NCBI RefSeq assembly: GCF_001191005.1
Contig: NZ_CP012201.1
Coordinates: forward strand, 620,001-684,000
Source: Massilia sp. NR 4-1
GTDB lineage: Bacteria > Pseudomonadota > Gammaproteobacteria > Burkholderiales > Burkholderiaceae_D
Direction: 5' to 3'
DNA length: 64,000 nucleotides
A program made the position numbers and the translations under genes. How positions within the stretch are numbered: the stretch's first letter is position 1; each line of letters starts with the position of its first letter. The notes under the pieces were generated by a model. That model searched no databases. It worked only from the letters and a program-made list of their open reading frames with translations, and was not told where the DNA came from. Shown here one piece after another: positions 53,201 to 61,916 of the stretch.

Positions 53201-55192
53201 CGCGCGCACCTGGTTGGTCAGGTTCGCCGCCAGCTGGTTGACGTTCTCGGTCAAGTCCTTCCAGGTGCCGGCCACGCCGGACACATTGGCCTGGCCACCG
53301 AGCTTGCCCTCGGTGCCGACCTCGCGCGCCACCCGCGTCACTTCCGAGGCAAAGGAGGATAGCTGGTCCACCATCACGTTGATGGTGTCCTTCAGTTCCA
53401 GGATCTCGCCCTTCACGTCCACCGTGATCTTCTTCGACAGGTCGCCGCGCGCCACGGCGGTGGTCACGGCTGCGATATTCCGCACCTGGCCGGTCAGGTT
53501 GGACGCCATGAAGTTCACATTGTCGGTCAAGTCCTTCCAGGTGCCGCCCACGCCGGGCACATAGGCCTGGCCGCCGAGCTTACCCTCGGTGCCGACCTCG
53601 CGCGCCACCCGCGTCACTTCCGAGGCGAAGGAGGACAGCTGGTCCACCATCACGTTGATGGTGTTTTTCAGTTCCAGGATTTCGCCCTTCACGTCCACCG
53701 TGATCTTCTTGGACAGGTCGCCGTTGGCCACGGCGGTGGTTACTTCCGCGATATTCCGCACCTGGCCGGTCAGGTTGCCCGCCATCGAATTCACGCCGTC
53801 GGTCAGGTCTTTCCAGGTGCCGGCCACGCCCAGCACATTGGCCTGGCCGCCCAGCTTACCTTCCGTACCGACCTCGCGCGCCACGCGCGTCACTTCCGAG
53901 GCGAAGGAGTTCAGCTGGTCCACCATCACGTTGATGGTGTTTTTCAGTTCCAGAATCTCGCCTTTCACGTCCACCGTGATTTTCTTGGACAGGTCGCCGT
54001 TGGCCACGGCGGTGGTCACTTCGGCGATATTCCGCACCTGGCCGGTCAGGTTGCCCGCCATCGAGTTCACCGAGTCGGTCAAGTCCTTCCAGGTGCCGGC
54101 CACGCCCTTGACCTGGGCCTGGCCGCCCAACTTGCCTTCCGTGCCTACCTCGCGCGCCACCCGCGTCACCTCGGAGGCGAAGGACGACAGCTGGTCCACC
54201 ATCACGTTGATGGTGTTTTTCAGTTCCAGGATTTCGCCCTTCACGTCCACCGTGATTTTCTTGGACAGGTCGCCGTTGGCCACGGCGGTGGTCACGGCCG
54301 CGATATTCCGCACCTGGCCGGTCAGATTCGACGCCATGAAGTTCACGTTATCGGTCAAGTCCTTCCAGGTGCCGCCGACGCCGGGCACATAGGCCTGGCC
54401 GCCCAGCTTGCCTTCCGTGCCCACTTCGCGCGCCACGCGCGTCACCTCGGACGCGAAGGAGCGCAACTGGTCCACCATCACGTTGATGGTGTCCTTCAAC
54501 TGCAGGATCTCGCCGCGCACGTCCACCGTGATTTTCTTGGACAGGTCGCCGTTCGCCACGGCGGTGGTCACTTCCGCGATATTGCGGACCTGGGAAGTCA
54601 GGTTGCCCGCCATCGAGTTCACCGAGTCGGTCAAGTCCTTCCAGGTGCCGGCCACGCCCTTGACCTGGGCCTGGCCGCCCAATTTGCCTTCCGTACCCAC
54701 TTCGCGCGCCACGCGCGTCACCTCGGACGAGAAGGAGGACAGCTGCTCCACCATGGTGTTGGCGGTGGTCGCGGCGCGCAGATACTGGCCCTTGAGCGGA
54801 TGGCCATCCACCTCCAGCGCCATGGTCTGCGACAGGTCGCCCTTCGCCACGGCGCCGATCACGCGCGCCATTTCCGTGGTCGGCCGCACCAGGTCGTCGA
54901 TCAGGGTGTTGACGGAGCTGATGATGGTGCTCCAGCCGCCCGAAACCGTCGGCACGGCGGCGCGCTGGGTCAGGCGGCCCTCGCGGCCGACCACGCGGCT
55001 GACATCGGTCACGGCCTTGACCAGCTTCTCATTGTTTTCAATGATGTCGTTGAGCGTATCCGCGATCTTGCCCGATATGCCGGTCCAGTCGGACGGCATG
55101 CGCACAGAGAAATCGCCTTTTTTCAGTGCCATCAGGGTGGACAGGATCAGGCGCAGGTCCAGTTCCTCGGGCAGTTCGGTCATGTCATTCAT
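50288..55192 (-). CDS. Giant cytosolic poly-HAMP hybrid kinase (HAMPx, GAF, HisKA, HATPase, 3xREC)
   Basis: 1634 residues with no membrane segment. Residues about 60-152 are a diverged HAMP unit, then six tandem 92-residue units (153-704; each with TRVAREVGTEGKLGGQA and GDLSKKITVDV) form a HAMP rod like the fungal group III kinase Nik1. A GAF domain follows (about 735-875), a coiled coil (880-935), HisKA with His949 in ANMSHELRTP, the ATPase (FSVSDTGVGIAADKL, GGTGLGLSISREL), then three receivers with Asp in AILLDLDLPDIDGF, MVLDLTLPDISGF and VLMDIMMPEMDGY. It overlaps the GGDEF gene by eight bases and the CheR-like gene closely follows. Confidence 0.95.
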   Translation of the reverse strand: MNDMTELPEELDLRLILSTLMALKKGDFSVRMPSDWTGISGKIADTLNDIIENNEKLVKAVTDVSRVVGREGRLTQRAAVPTVSGGWSTIISSVNTLIDDLVRPTTEMARVIGAVAKGDLSQTMALEVDGHPLKGQYLRAATTANTMVEQLSSFSSEVTRVAREVGTEGKLGGQAQVKGVAGTWKDLTDSVNSMAGNLTSQVRNIAEVTTAVANGDLSKKITVDVRGEILQLKDTINVMVDQLRSFASEVTRVAREVGTEGKLGGQAYVPGVGGTWKDLTDNVNFMASNLTGQVRNIAAVTTAVANGDLSKKITVDVKGEILELKNTINVMVDQLSSFASEVTRVAREVGTEGKLGGQAQVKGVAGTWKDLTDSVNSMAGNLTGQVRNIAEVTTAVANGDLSKKITVDVKGEILELKNTINVMVDQLNSFASEVTRVAREVGTEGKLGGQANVLGVAGTWKDLTDGVNSMAGNLTGQVRNIAEVTTAVANGDLSKKITVDVKGEILELKNTINVMVDQLSSFASEVTRVAREVGTEGKLGGQAYVPGVGGTWKDLTDNVNFMASNLTGQVRNIAAVTTAVARGDLSKKITVDVKGEILELKDTINVMVDQLSSFASEVTRVAREVGTEGKLGGQANVSGVAGTWKDLTENVNQLAANLTNQVRAIAEVATAVTRGDLSRSIQVEARGEVSYLKDNINEMIRNLKETTQKNAQQDWLKTNLARFTRLLQGQRDLQAVTKLILSELAPLVSAHHGVFYMMDSQEYDARLRMIASYGYRSSRKLPTSFLPGEGLVGQCALEKVRIWLTDVPRDYIVVSSGLGAAPPTNIVVLPILFEQQVKAVIEIASLDRFTETHLSFLDQLMESIGVVLNTIEANSRTESLLTQSQSLAQELQQTNQELAEKARLLSEQNIEVERKNREVEQAKLALEDKATQLALSSKYKSEFLANMSHELRTPLNSLLILAQQLADNPEGNLSGKQVEFAKTIHGSGSDLLTLINDILDLSKIESGTVTLDVSEYRFLNLRNYVDRTFRHMAEAKHLGFSVELADTLPAALTTDTTRLQQVLKNLLSNAFKFTNHGQVSLVIGLVQSGWSSDHPNLGHADAVLSFAVSDTGVGIAADKLQLIFEAFQQADGSTARKYGGTGLGLSISRELARLLGGEIRVESTVGVGSTFTLFLPYNRSGFINYDTGRQPPVRLPAQPPKVVYTPPLPAEPAEIEGAGGFAAEQEADAETYGSTIDDRGLTAPGDPSVLIIEDDERFAKIVLDFAREKNFKGIVTHQGDSALSLARDYLPSAILLDLDLPDIDGFTVLDRLKRDPSTRHIPVHVMSSLRERERALRCGAISYLNKPVNKDALQEEFARIQKFLLGGKRNLLVVDDEQNQRDAIVTLIGDADLHISAVGTGQEALDALRTARFDCMVLDLTLPDISGFDLLDIIGKDASLRDLPIVINTAKELNRKEVAKLKRYAKTIVIKDARSPERLLDETALFLHRTQASLPEAQRRMLEEIHAADSGLAGRKVLIVDDDLRNIFALSSLLERQQMLVSFAENGRDGIEVLERDPTIEIVLMDIMMPEMDGYDTMRAIRRIPKFKSLPIITLTAKAMKGDRDKCIAAGASDYITKPVDVAQLLSLMRVWLH
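53081..54736. repeat. Six tandem 276-bp repeats inside the poly-HAMP gene
   Basis: Each 276-base unit encodes one 92-residue HAMP block. The middle copies differ at only a few codons, and units 2 and 5 (YVPGVGGTWKDLTDNVNFM) are near twins, as are units 1 and 3 (QVKGVAGTWKDLTDSVNSM). This alternation suggests unequal crossing-over or gene conversion. Long tandem identity could also confuse assembly or vary in number between strains. Confidence 0.95.
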
Positions 55193-57128
55193 TGACGAAA
55201 TCCTCTTGGGCTAAAGGGGTATGTCCGTTCAAATACAAGGCGGGCAGCACTTCCTGCGCCGGCAATGGGGGGCAGAACAGCTCGCCCTGATACTGCTCGC
55301 AATCCACGGTCCGCAGCACGGCCAACTGGCTTTGATTTTGCACGCCCAGTGCCAGTACTTTCATGCCGAGCGCGCGTGCCAAGTGGACGATGGCGGCCAC
55401 CATATCGCTGCCGCCTTCCACCGTGCCGATATTGCGCACAAAGCCGGCGTCGATGCGCATCTGGTCCAGGCCCAGCTTGCGGCAGGTCGCCAACGAGAAA
55501 TGGGCGTGGCCGAAATCGTCCAGCGCCAGGTGCACGCCGCCCGACTGCAGCTGGTGCAGCACGCCCTCGATCGCCTCATTATGGGCGCGCAGCAGCGCTT
55601 CGCCAAGCTGCAGCGTGATGCTGCCGGCCGGCAGGCGGTGCTTGCGCATTTCCGCCAGCAGGCGCGCCGGAATCTCGGTATGCAGCTGGGTGGTGGCCAG
55701 GCGCAGCGACAGGTGCAGCGGCGCGCGGCCGGCGGTCATGCTGCTGACCGGCGCGTCGCCGCCGGCGTTGAAGCCGGGCAGGGACAGGCCGGGCGGACGC
55801 GGGCCATCGCGCCACAGCGCCGCTTGCGCGCAGGCGGCGCCGATCAGCCAGGCGTCCAGCCGGTCGAGCAGGGCGCGGTCCTGGATATCGGCCAGGAAGT
55901 GCGGCGCGGCCAGCAGTCCCTGGTGCGGGTGGCGCCAATGCAGCTGGGCTTCCACGCCGCTGGCGCGGCCGGTCGCCAGATCGACCTGGGGCTGGTACAG
56001 CACTTCCAGCTGGCCGCTGACCAGGGCCAGGCGCAGTTCCGAGGTCCACAGCTCGCGTTCGCGTTCCAGCTGGTTCAGCTCATCGTGGAAGAATTTCAGG
56101 CTGCCTTCGTCGCCGCCGGCATGGCTGGCGCGCGCATGGCTCAAAGCCAGGTCGGCGTGCTTCATCAGCTGCTGGGCGTTGTCCGCGTCCTGGGGATAGA
56201 GCGCGATGCCGATGCTGCTGACATTCTTCAGGCGGTGGATGCCGATATCGAACGGCCGGGCATGGGCCTGGCCGATCTTGTGCGCCACGCGCGCCGCATT
56301 GGCGCCGGCGCCATTGCCCTCGATGAGCACCGCGAATTCGTCGCCGCCCAGGCGCGCCACCACGTCGGATACGCGCACGGCGGCCGACAGCCGCGCCGCC
56401 ACATGGCGCAGCAGCTCGTCGCCGACCTCGTGGCCCAGGCTGTCGTTGACCTGGCGGAAGCGGCTGATGTTGACGAACAGCAGGGCGAATTCGCCGCGCT
56501 GGCGGTCGGCCGTGGCGACGGCGTGTTCCAGCTGCTGCACCAGGGAGCGGCGGTTGAGCAGGCCTGTCAGGTTGTCGCGCGTCTGCAGTTCGGCGGCGCG
56601 GCGCTCGGCTTGCTGGCGTTCGGCCATTTCCTGCTCCAGCTCATGGCCGATGCGCTCCATTTCCTGCTGGCGCTGGGCGCGCAGGCTCTGGTTCAATTTG
56701 TGCAGTTCGTCGGCCTGGTCGCGCAGCTGCATGCTCTTGCGCGCCAGCTCGGTGAACACGGCCACCTTGGCCTGCACGATCTGCGGCACCAGGGGCGTGA
56801 ACAGGTAGTCGGCGGCGCCGTTCTGGTAGGCGCGCAGGCGGTTCACCTCGTCGGCATAGTGGGCGGTGATGAAGATGATGGGCACCGCCGCGGCACGCGG
56901 GTGGGAACGGATGGCGTCCGCCGTGTCGAAACCGTCCATGCCGGGCATGCTCACGTCGAGCAGGATCACCGCGAACTCATGGCGCAGCACGGCGCGCAGG
57001 GCGTCTTCGCCCGAGACGGCGGTATGCAGCTCATAGCCGCGCCGGTCGGCTTCGGCCGCCAGCAGGCTTTCCAGCGCAAACAGGCTGGCGGGATCATCGT
57101 TTACAAGGAGGACTTTGGGAATCTGCAC
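55185..57128 (-). CDS. REC-GGDEF-EAL protein with degenerate EAL domain
   Basis: 647 residues. Receiver (about 1-130) with Asp in VILLDVSMPGMDGF; a coiled coil; GGDEF domain (about 190-350) with intact RLGGDEFAVL and DSLGHEVGDELL, so it can probably make c-di-GMP; EAL domain (about 375-630) with EAQLHW in place of EALLRW. In the EAL part the LEITE glutamate is Gln (ITLQLGE), KID is RID and AEGVE is ALGVQ, so phosphodiesterase activity is likely lost; DDFG is kept. First gene of the operon; its stop overlaps the kinase start by eight bases. Confidence 0.93.
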   Translation of the reverse strand: MQIPKVLLVNDDPASLFALESLLAAEADRRGYELHTAVSGEDALRAVLRHEFAVILLDVSMPGMDGFDTADAIRSHPRAAAVPIIFITAHYADEVNRLRAYQNGAADYLFTPLVPQIVQAKVAVFTELARKSMQLRDQADELHKLNQSLRAQRQQEMERIGHELEQEMAERQQAERRAAELQTRDNLTGLLNRRSLVQQLEHAVATADRQRGEFALLFVNISRFRQVNDSLGHEVGDELLRHVAARLSAAVRVSDVVARLGGDEFAVLIEGNGAGANAARVAHKIGQAHARPFDIGIHRLKNVSSIGIALYPQDADNAQQLMKHADLALSHARASHAGGDEGSLKFFHDELNQLERERELWTSELRLALVSGQLEVLYQPQVDLATGRASGVEAQLHWRHPHQGLLAAPHFLADIQDRALLDRLDAWLIGAACAQAALWRDGPRPPGLSLPGFNAGGDAPVSSMTAGRAPLHLSLRLATTQLHTEIPARLLAEMRKHRLPAGSITLQLGEALLRAHNEAIEGVLHQLQSGGVHLALDDFGHAHFSLATCRKLGLDQMRIDAGFVRNIGTVEGGSDMVAAIVHLARALGMKVLALGVQNQSQLAVLRTVDCEQYQGELFCPPLPAQEVLPALYLNGHTPLAQEDFVNE

Positions 57129-57302
57129 AGCGGAACCACGGCAATTGAAAGTTGATCGGCCCTGTCAGCGCCTCTTGCGAATGTCCACGATACTCCACCA
57201 GGAAGACGAGTCAAGCAAAAGATTTAAAGACGGACAAGGTGACAAAATCCGACATTTTATCAATTGAGCAATGTTTATTGTGGGAATTTTTTTTAGAATA
57301 AA

Positions 57303-57345
57303 ACAGCCGGCTGGCGGGCGGCGCACGTTTGGCGCCGCCGCCGGC
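57303..57345 (-). terminator. Terminator for the prolyl oligopeptidase gene
   Basis: On the minus strand GCCGGC (57340-57345) and GGCGGCGC (57332-57339) pair with GCGCCGCC (57317-57324) and GCCGGC (57306-57311), with loop CAAACGT, and then TGTTTTATTC. It lies 25 bases past the gene end. The remaining gap to the GGDEF gene start (57129-57300) is AT-rich and shows nothing else. Confidence 0.75.
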
Positions 57346-57369
57346 CGGCAAGGCGAGGGAATCCGCGCC

Positions 57370-59451
57370 TTATTTCAACTGGTTCAGCAGGAAGGTGTAG
57401 GTCAGCGCCCACATCTGGGCCTGCTGGTCGTTGTTGGCGGCGCCCGCGTGGCCGCCTTCGGTATTTTCCCAGTACAGCACATCGTGGCCCTGTTCCTTCA
57501 TGCGCGCCACCATCTTGCGCGCATGGCCGGGATGGACGCGGTCGTCGCGGGTCGAGGTGGTAAACAGGGTGCGCGGGTAGTGCTTGTCCTTCGACACATT
57601 CTGGTAGGGCGAATACTTGCTGATATACGCCCATTGCGCCGGATCGTCCGGATCGCCGTATTCACCCATCCAGGAGGCGCCGGCCAGCAGGCGGCTGTAG
57701 CGGCGCATATCGAGCAGCGGCACCTGGCAGACGACGGCGTTGAACAGGTCCGGACGCTGGGTCAGCACCGCGCCCACCAGCAGGCCGCCATTGCTGCCGC
57801 CCATGATGCCGAGGTGGCGCGGGCTGCTGACCTTGCGCTTGGCCAGATCCTGGGCCACGGCGATGAAGTCGTCGAAGGCGCGCTGGCGGTTTTCCTTCAG
57901 CGCCGCCTGGTGCCAGCGCGGGCCGAACTCGCCGCCGCCACGGATATTGGCCAGCACATACACGCCGCCATGCTTGAGCCAGGCCTCGCCCGTGACGCCG
58001 CTGTAGAAGGGCTTGAGCGAGACTTCAAAGCCGCCATAGCCATACAGCACGGCGGGATTCTTGCCATCCAGCTTGGCATTCTTGTTCATGACCACGAAGT
58101 ACGGCACTTTAGTGCCGTCCTTGGAGCGCGCCTCGAACTGCTTGACGGTGTAAGGCTTGGCGTCGAAGAAGGCCGGCATGGATTTCAGGGCCTGGCGCTT
58201 GTCGCTGCCGGCCTGGGCCAGGTAGAGCGTGGCCGGATTCAGGAAGTCGGTCACGGTCAGGAAGTACTGGTCCGATTCGACCGGGTCGAGGGCGGCCGCT
58301 TCCAGCGTGCCGAAGGCGGGCGCTTCGACGGCGCGGCGCTGCCACTTGCCGTCCACGTGCTTGAGTTCCACCAGGCGGTTCTTGACGTTCTCCAGTTCGT
58401 TCAGCAGCAGGGCGCTGCGGGTGACGGTCACGCCGTCCAGCGAGCGCGTGGGCGAGGGCGTGAACAGCACTTCAAATTGGCGTCCGCCCTGCATGAAGCG
58501 GCGGAAATCGGTGGCCAGCAGCGCGCCTTGCGGATAGGTCTTGCCCTCGACCTTCCACTCCGAGCGCAGCTCGATCATCAACTGGTCGCGCACGGTGTAG
58601 GCATTGGCGTCGTCCGGCTTCGGCACTTTTTTCAGCTGGCCGCCTTCATACAGGAACAGTTCGCTGCTGTAGAAACCGATCTGGCGCGTGATGAACTGGG
58701 CTTCGTAGCCGGGCGTGAAGTCTTTGTAGGCGCCGGCGGCCAGATCCTCGGGCTTGGCGTCGTACAACTGGCGCGCGCTGTTGAGCGGGGTGCCGCGCTT
58801 CCATTCCTTGATGATGCGCGGGTAGCCGGAGGTGGTCATCGAATCGGGACCGAAGTCGGTGGCGACGAAGACCGTGTCCTGGTCGATCCACGCCACATCG
58901 CTCTTGGCTTCGGGCAGGGCGAAACCGTCCGCCACGAAGGCGCGCTGGCCGACATCGTATTCGCGCAGCACCTGGGCGTCGCCGCCGCCGCGCGAGAGCG
59001 AGACCAGGCAGCGCTCGCCCTTTGGATAGAGGCAGTTGACGCCGGCCCAGACCCAGTTTTCCTTCTCCACCTCGGCCAGCTTGTCGAGGTCGATGATGGT
59101 TTCCCATTCCGGTTCGGCCTTCTGGAACTGTTCCAGCGTGGTGCGGCGCCAGATGCCGCGCACATGCTGCTCATCCTTCCAGAAATTGTAGTAATGGCTG
59201 CCGTACTTCTTGACGAAGGGGATGCGTTCCTTGGAATTGAGGATGGTTTTCAGGCGCGCCTGGAGGGCCGGGAACTGGGGGCGGGCTTCCAGCTCTTTCA
59301 GGGCGGCGGCATTCTGGTCCTTGACCCAAGCCATGGGCTTGTCGCCGCCGACTTCTTCCAGCCATTGATAGGGGTCGGCCTGTTGCGCCTGGGCGCCGGC
59401 GGCGGCCAGGCCCAGTACCATGCTGCCAGCCAGTTTCCGGTATGCGTGCAT
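57370..59451 (-). CDS. Prolyl oligopeptidase (S9A), secreted
   Basis: 693 residues from ATG 59451 (GAGGAGAAG upstream). A signal peptide MHAYRKLAGSMVLGLAAAGAQA precedes a seven-bladed propeller (about 70-430) and an alpha/beta hydrolase domain (about 450-693). The catalytic Ser553 is in IMGGSNGGLLVGA, Asp in TRDDRVHPGHA and His in ENTEGGHAGAANN. It cuts peptides after proline in the periplasm or medium. Upstream in-frame codons to 59652 run through the neighbouring gene region and were not used. Confidence 0.95.
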   Translation of the reverse strand: MHAYRKLAGSMVLGLAAAGAQAQQADPYQWLEEVGGDKPMAWVKDQNAAALKELEARPQFPALQARLKTILNSKERIPFVKKYGSHYYNFWKDEQHVRGIWRRTTLEQFQKAEPEWETIIDLDKLAEVEKENWVWAGVNCLYPKGERCLVSLSRGGGDAQVLREYDVGQRAFVADGFALPEAKSDVAWIDQDTVFVATDFGPDSMTTSGYPRIIKEWKRGTPLNSARQLYDAKPEDLAAGAYKDFTPGYEAQFITRQIGFYSSELFLYEGGQLKKVPKPDDANAYTVRDQLMIELRSEWKVEGKTYPQGALLATDFRRFMQGGRQFEVLFTPSPTRSLDGVTVTRSALLLNELENVKNRLVELKHVDGKWQRRAVEAPAFGTLEAAALDPVESDQYFLTVTDFLNPATLYLAQAGSDKRQALKSMPAFFDAKPYTVKQFEARSKDGTKVPYFVVMNKNAKLDGKNPAVLYGYGGFEVSLKPFYSGVTGEAWLKHGGVYVLANIRGGGEFGPRWHQAALKENRQRAFDDFIAVAQDLAKRKVSSPRHLGIMGGSNGGLLVGAVLTQRPDLFNAVVCQVPLLDMRRYSRLLAGASWMGEYGDPDDPAQWAYISKYSPYQNVSKDKHYPRTLFTTSTRDDRVHPGHARKMVARMKEQGHDVLYWENTEGGHAGAANNDQQAQMWALTYTFLLNQLK

Positions 59452-59567
59452 CACTTCTCCTCTAGGGTAACGAGGCTGATACTCTACACCAATCTTGTCA
59501 ATTTGAATGGTCAGTTTTACACTGCTTTGGCGCCGGCATGGGCCGGCCGGCTCATAGGAGACGAAGA

Positions 59568-60128
59568 ATGAAAAAGCTGACCCTGGCATGGACGCCGTCC
59601 GCCCTGTCCCTGCTCCTGCCCTTGGGCGCCGCGTGGCTGGCGGCCGTGCCACAGGCCGGTCTGGCCGCCGATGCGCCGGCCGCCGCGGCCAGGCTGGCGC
59701 CGCTGGCTTTTCTGGCCGGCCATTGCTGGCGCGGCGATATGCCGGGCGGGAAGGCCAGCGATACCCATTGCTACGAGTGGGTGTATGGCGGCCATTATCT
59801 GCGCGACCGCCATGTGGTGCGCGCGCCGGGGCGGCCCGATTACGAGGGCGAGACCCTGTATTTCTACGACCATGGGCGGCAGCAGATCGCCTATATCTAT
59901 TATGAGAACGCGGGCGGCATCGGTCGCGGGCTGGCCCTGGGCGAGGGCGAGGGCGAGCGTCTGGTTTTCCCGGAGGCGGAGTTCGTTTCAGCCTCGGGCG
60001 GCAAGCTCGCGTACCGCGCCACCTGGCAGCGCATCGGCGATGCGGCTTACGAGGCCAGCAACGAGATCAAGCGCGACGGCCAATGGCATAGCGAATTCAA
60101 GATGCGCCTGAACAAAGTGGCGCCTTGA
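59568..60128 (+). CDS. Secreted protein of unknown function (lipocalin-like)
   Basis: 186 residues from ATG 59568 with GGAGACGAAG before it. A signal peptide (MKKLTLAWTPSALSLLLPLG, cleaved near AGLAA) leads to a beta-rich part with LAFLAGHCWRGDMPGGKASD, YEWVYGGHYLRDRHVV and EGETLYFYDHGRQQIAYIYY. The layout (aromatic Trp/Tyr strands, GxW early) resembles DUF6265/THAP4-like lipocalin folds that bind small hydrophobic ligands, but the family is not certain. It is divergent from the oligopeptidase gene across 116 bases and convergent with the PHP-like gene. Confidence 0.7.
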   Translation: MKKLTLAWTPSALSLLLPLGAAWLAAVPQAGLAADAPAAAARLAPLAFLAGHCWRGDMPGGKASDTHCYEWVYGGHYLRDRHVVRAPGRPDYEGETLYFYDHGRQQIAYIYYENAGGIGRGLALGEGEGERLVFPEAEFVSASGGKLAYRATWQRIGDAAYEASNEIKRDGQWHSEFKMRLNKVAP

Positions 60129-60134
60129 ACCGGC

Positions 60135-61916
60135 TCAGGGCGGGGCTTGCTGGCTGACCCAGAGCGGCGCCGACCAGAGCTGCTTGCCATCGTCCTGGGT
60201 CAGGCGGACGTAGTAAAAGTGTTGGCCGGGGGCGGGCGTGATGGTGGGGGCATCCTGGTCCTGGGCCAGCAGGCGCGTGCTGGCTTTTTGGCCGGGTACG
60301 CCTTCAAAGATTTCCACCCGCACGGGACTGCGGCCGCTGCTGCTGGCGTAGCTGAGCTGGAATTGCAGCGGCCCGCTGTTGTCGAAACGCTCGCCCATCA
60401 GATGGCCGTTGGCGCTGAAAACCAGCTGGCTGCCCTTGTCCATGGTGGCAAAGACGCGGCGCTGGCGCAGGGCGGTGACGAGATTGCCCAGCGTCAGGCT
60501 GTCGCCGGCGGGCAGCAGCACGCCGGTGCGGTTGCTGTAGGACGCGCCCCAGTTGGCGCAGTGGTTGTCCTGGTTGCTGCTGAACGCCAGGTGGTAGCCT
60601 GCCTCCAGCAGTCCGCGGCAACGCTCTTCATAGTTGCTGAGGTGGCTCTCCTGTTCATCGCTGCGGCTGGAGAAGGCCGAGCTGTTCATCACCTCGCACA
60701 AGACCATGGCTTGCTCGCCGTCGCTGCTGAAGGCGAAAGCCTGGCCGCCGATGCGGAACTGGCTGTCGCCGGGATGGTTGAATTGGCCTATCCAGCCGCG
60801 CTCGCGCATCAACTGGTACAGGCTGGCGTAATCGCCTTTGGCGGTGAAGGTGTCGGCCATCAGTTCGCCCGCGCCATTGCGCTCCCATCCGAGCAGCTCG
60901 GGGCTGTTGAAAATGTTCAGGTGGCCGCCCTTGCTGATGACGCCCCATTCCATGCCGTAGATGCCGAGAAAGCCGGGATGGGCGGCGTTGAATGCCGCCG
61001 CCTGCTCCAGTCCGCTCTGGTAAAGCCGGCGCGCGCGGACCGCATCGGCGTTCGGATCGCTGCCGTCGGAACCGTCATACATATGGTTATGCTCGGACGT
61101 CATAAGAAAGTCCAGGCCGTGCTCGCGCGCATAGGCAAAGGCTTGCGCCGGACCGGCTGCCGCGCTTTGCGGTTCCTGCGCGCCATGGCAGCCGGGCAGC
61201 TCGCCGCCGCCGTCGCTGTGGCCGGTCTGGCTGTGCAGATTGCCGAGGTAGACGGTGTAGGGACGTTCTGCGCTGGGCAGCTCGGCCAGTGGCTTGCCGG
61301 CGCTGTCTGCGGCGGGCGCCGCGGCCGCCGCCTGGCCGGCCAGCGGCAACGCCTTGCCGCCCGCGATGCGCAGCGCCGGTGGTTGGCCGATGGCGATGGG
61401 CCAGTTTTGCTCGATGGCCTGTTCCGCCCGCCACGCCTGGAGCGCCTGCGATGCCGCCTTGCCGCGTGCGGCGCGCACCGGCGGCTCGGGGGCCGCGCGC
61501 AGGCGCAGATGATAGAGACCGGCCGGCAGCCGCGCTGCCGCGGCATTGCTTGCCCGGCCCGCTTCCCAGGCGGGATTAAGCCACAGTTCCGCACCGTGCA
61601 GGACCGCCTGGCCCTGCCAGCGGCGCAGGCTGCGGCCGCGCTGGTCGAGCAGGTCGAGCTGCCAGCGCAGGCGCTGTTTGGACGCCGCGCCAGGATAGCG
61701 GAAGCGCAGATGCAGCGGCCGCGCACCGGCCTTGCCACCGAGGAAGGGGGCGCTCAGCGCCGCCTCGAATTCATGGTGGTCGGCCGCGCCTTGCCCGGCG
61801 GCGGCAGGAGCCAGCAAGCTGCAAGCGAGCAGGGCGGCCAACAGCGGCTTGGCCGCGCCGGTTTCCCGCACTGAAATAATACTGACAGTAAATATGTCGG
61901 ATCGAAGCGACACCAT
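60135..61916 (-). CDS. Secreted DUF3604/PHP-like metal-dependent hydrolase
   Basis: 593 residues from ATG 61916 (GGGGAAGAAAA upstream). A hydrophobic signal-like stretch (LLAALLACSLLAPAAAG) is followed by a region of beta strands, then the catalytic part with YLGNLHSQTGHSDGGG (His-x-His type metal site), FLMTSEHNHMYDGSD, FNHPGDSQ and FSSNQDNHCANWG. This is the PHP-type metal set of DUF3604 proteins, of unknown substrate (phosphoester or amide). Its divergent neighbour is a sensor kinase, 78 bases away. Confidence 0.85.
   Translation of the reverse strand: MVSLRSDIFTVSIISVRETGAAKPLLAALLACSLLAPAAAGQGAADHHEFEAALSAPFLGGKAGARPLHLRFRYPGAASKQRLRWQLDLLDQRGRSLRRWQGQAVLHGAELWLNPAWEAGRASNAAAARLPAGLYHLRLRAAPEPPVRAARGKAASQALQAWRAEQAIEQNWPIAIGQPPALRIAGGKALPLAGQAAAAAPAADSAGKPLAELPSAERPYTVYLGNLHSQTGHSDGGGELPGCHGAQEPQSAAAGPAQAFAYAREHGLDFLMTSEHNHMYDGSDGSDPNADAVRARRLYQSGLEQAAAFNAAHPGFLGIYGMEWGVISKGGHLNIFNSPELLGWERNGAGELMADTFTAKGDYASLYQLMRERGWIGQFNHPGDSQFRIGGQAFAFSSDGEQAMVLCEVMNSSAFSSRSDEQESHLSNYEERCRGLLEAGYHLAFSSNQDNHCANWGASYSNRTGVLLPAGDSLTLGNLVTALRQRRVFATMDKGSQLVFSANGHLMGERFDNSGPLQFQLSYASSSGRSPVRVEIFEGVPGQKASTRLLAQDQDAPTITPAPGQHFYYVRLTQDDGKQLWSAPLWVSQQAPP

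Noticed and set aside
53081..54736. Regular repeats considered as a CRISPR array
   Set aside because: Units are 276 bases, in frame and coding for HAMP domains; there are no short repeats with unique spacers.
55221..57155. Plus-strand frame opposite the GGDEF/EAL gene
   Set aside because: Shadow frame; the minus strand has exact GGDEF and receiver motifs.
57271..59571. Plus-strand frame opposite the prolyl oligopeptidase
   Set aside because: The minus strand has the full catalytic triad and signal peptide; the plus frame has no recognisable domain.
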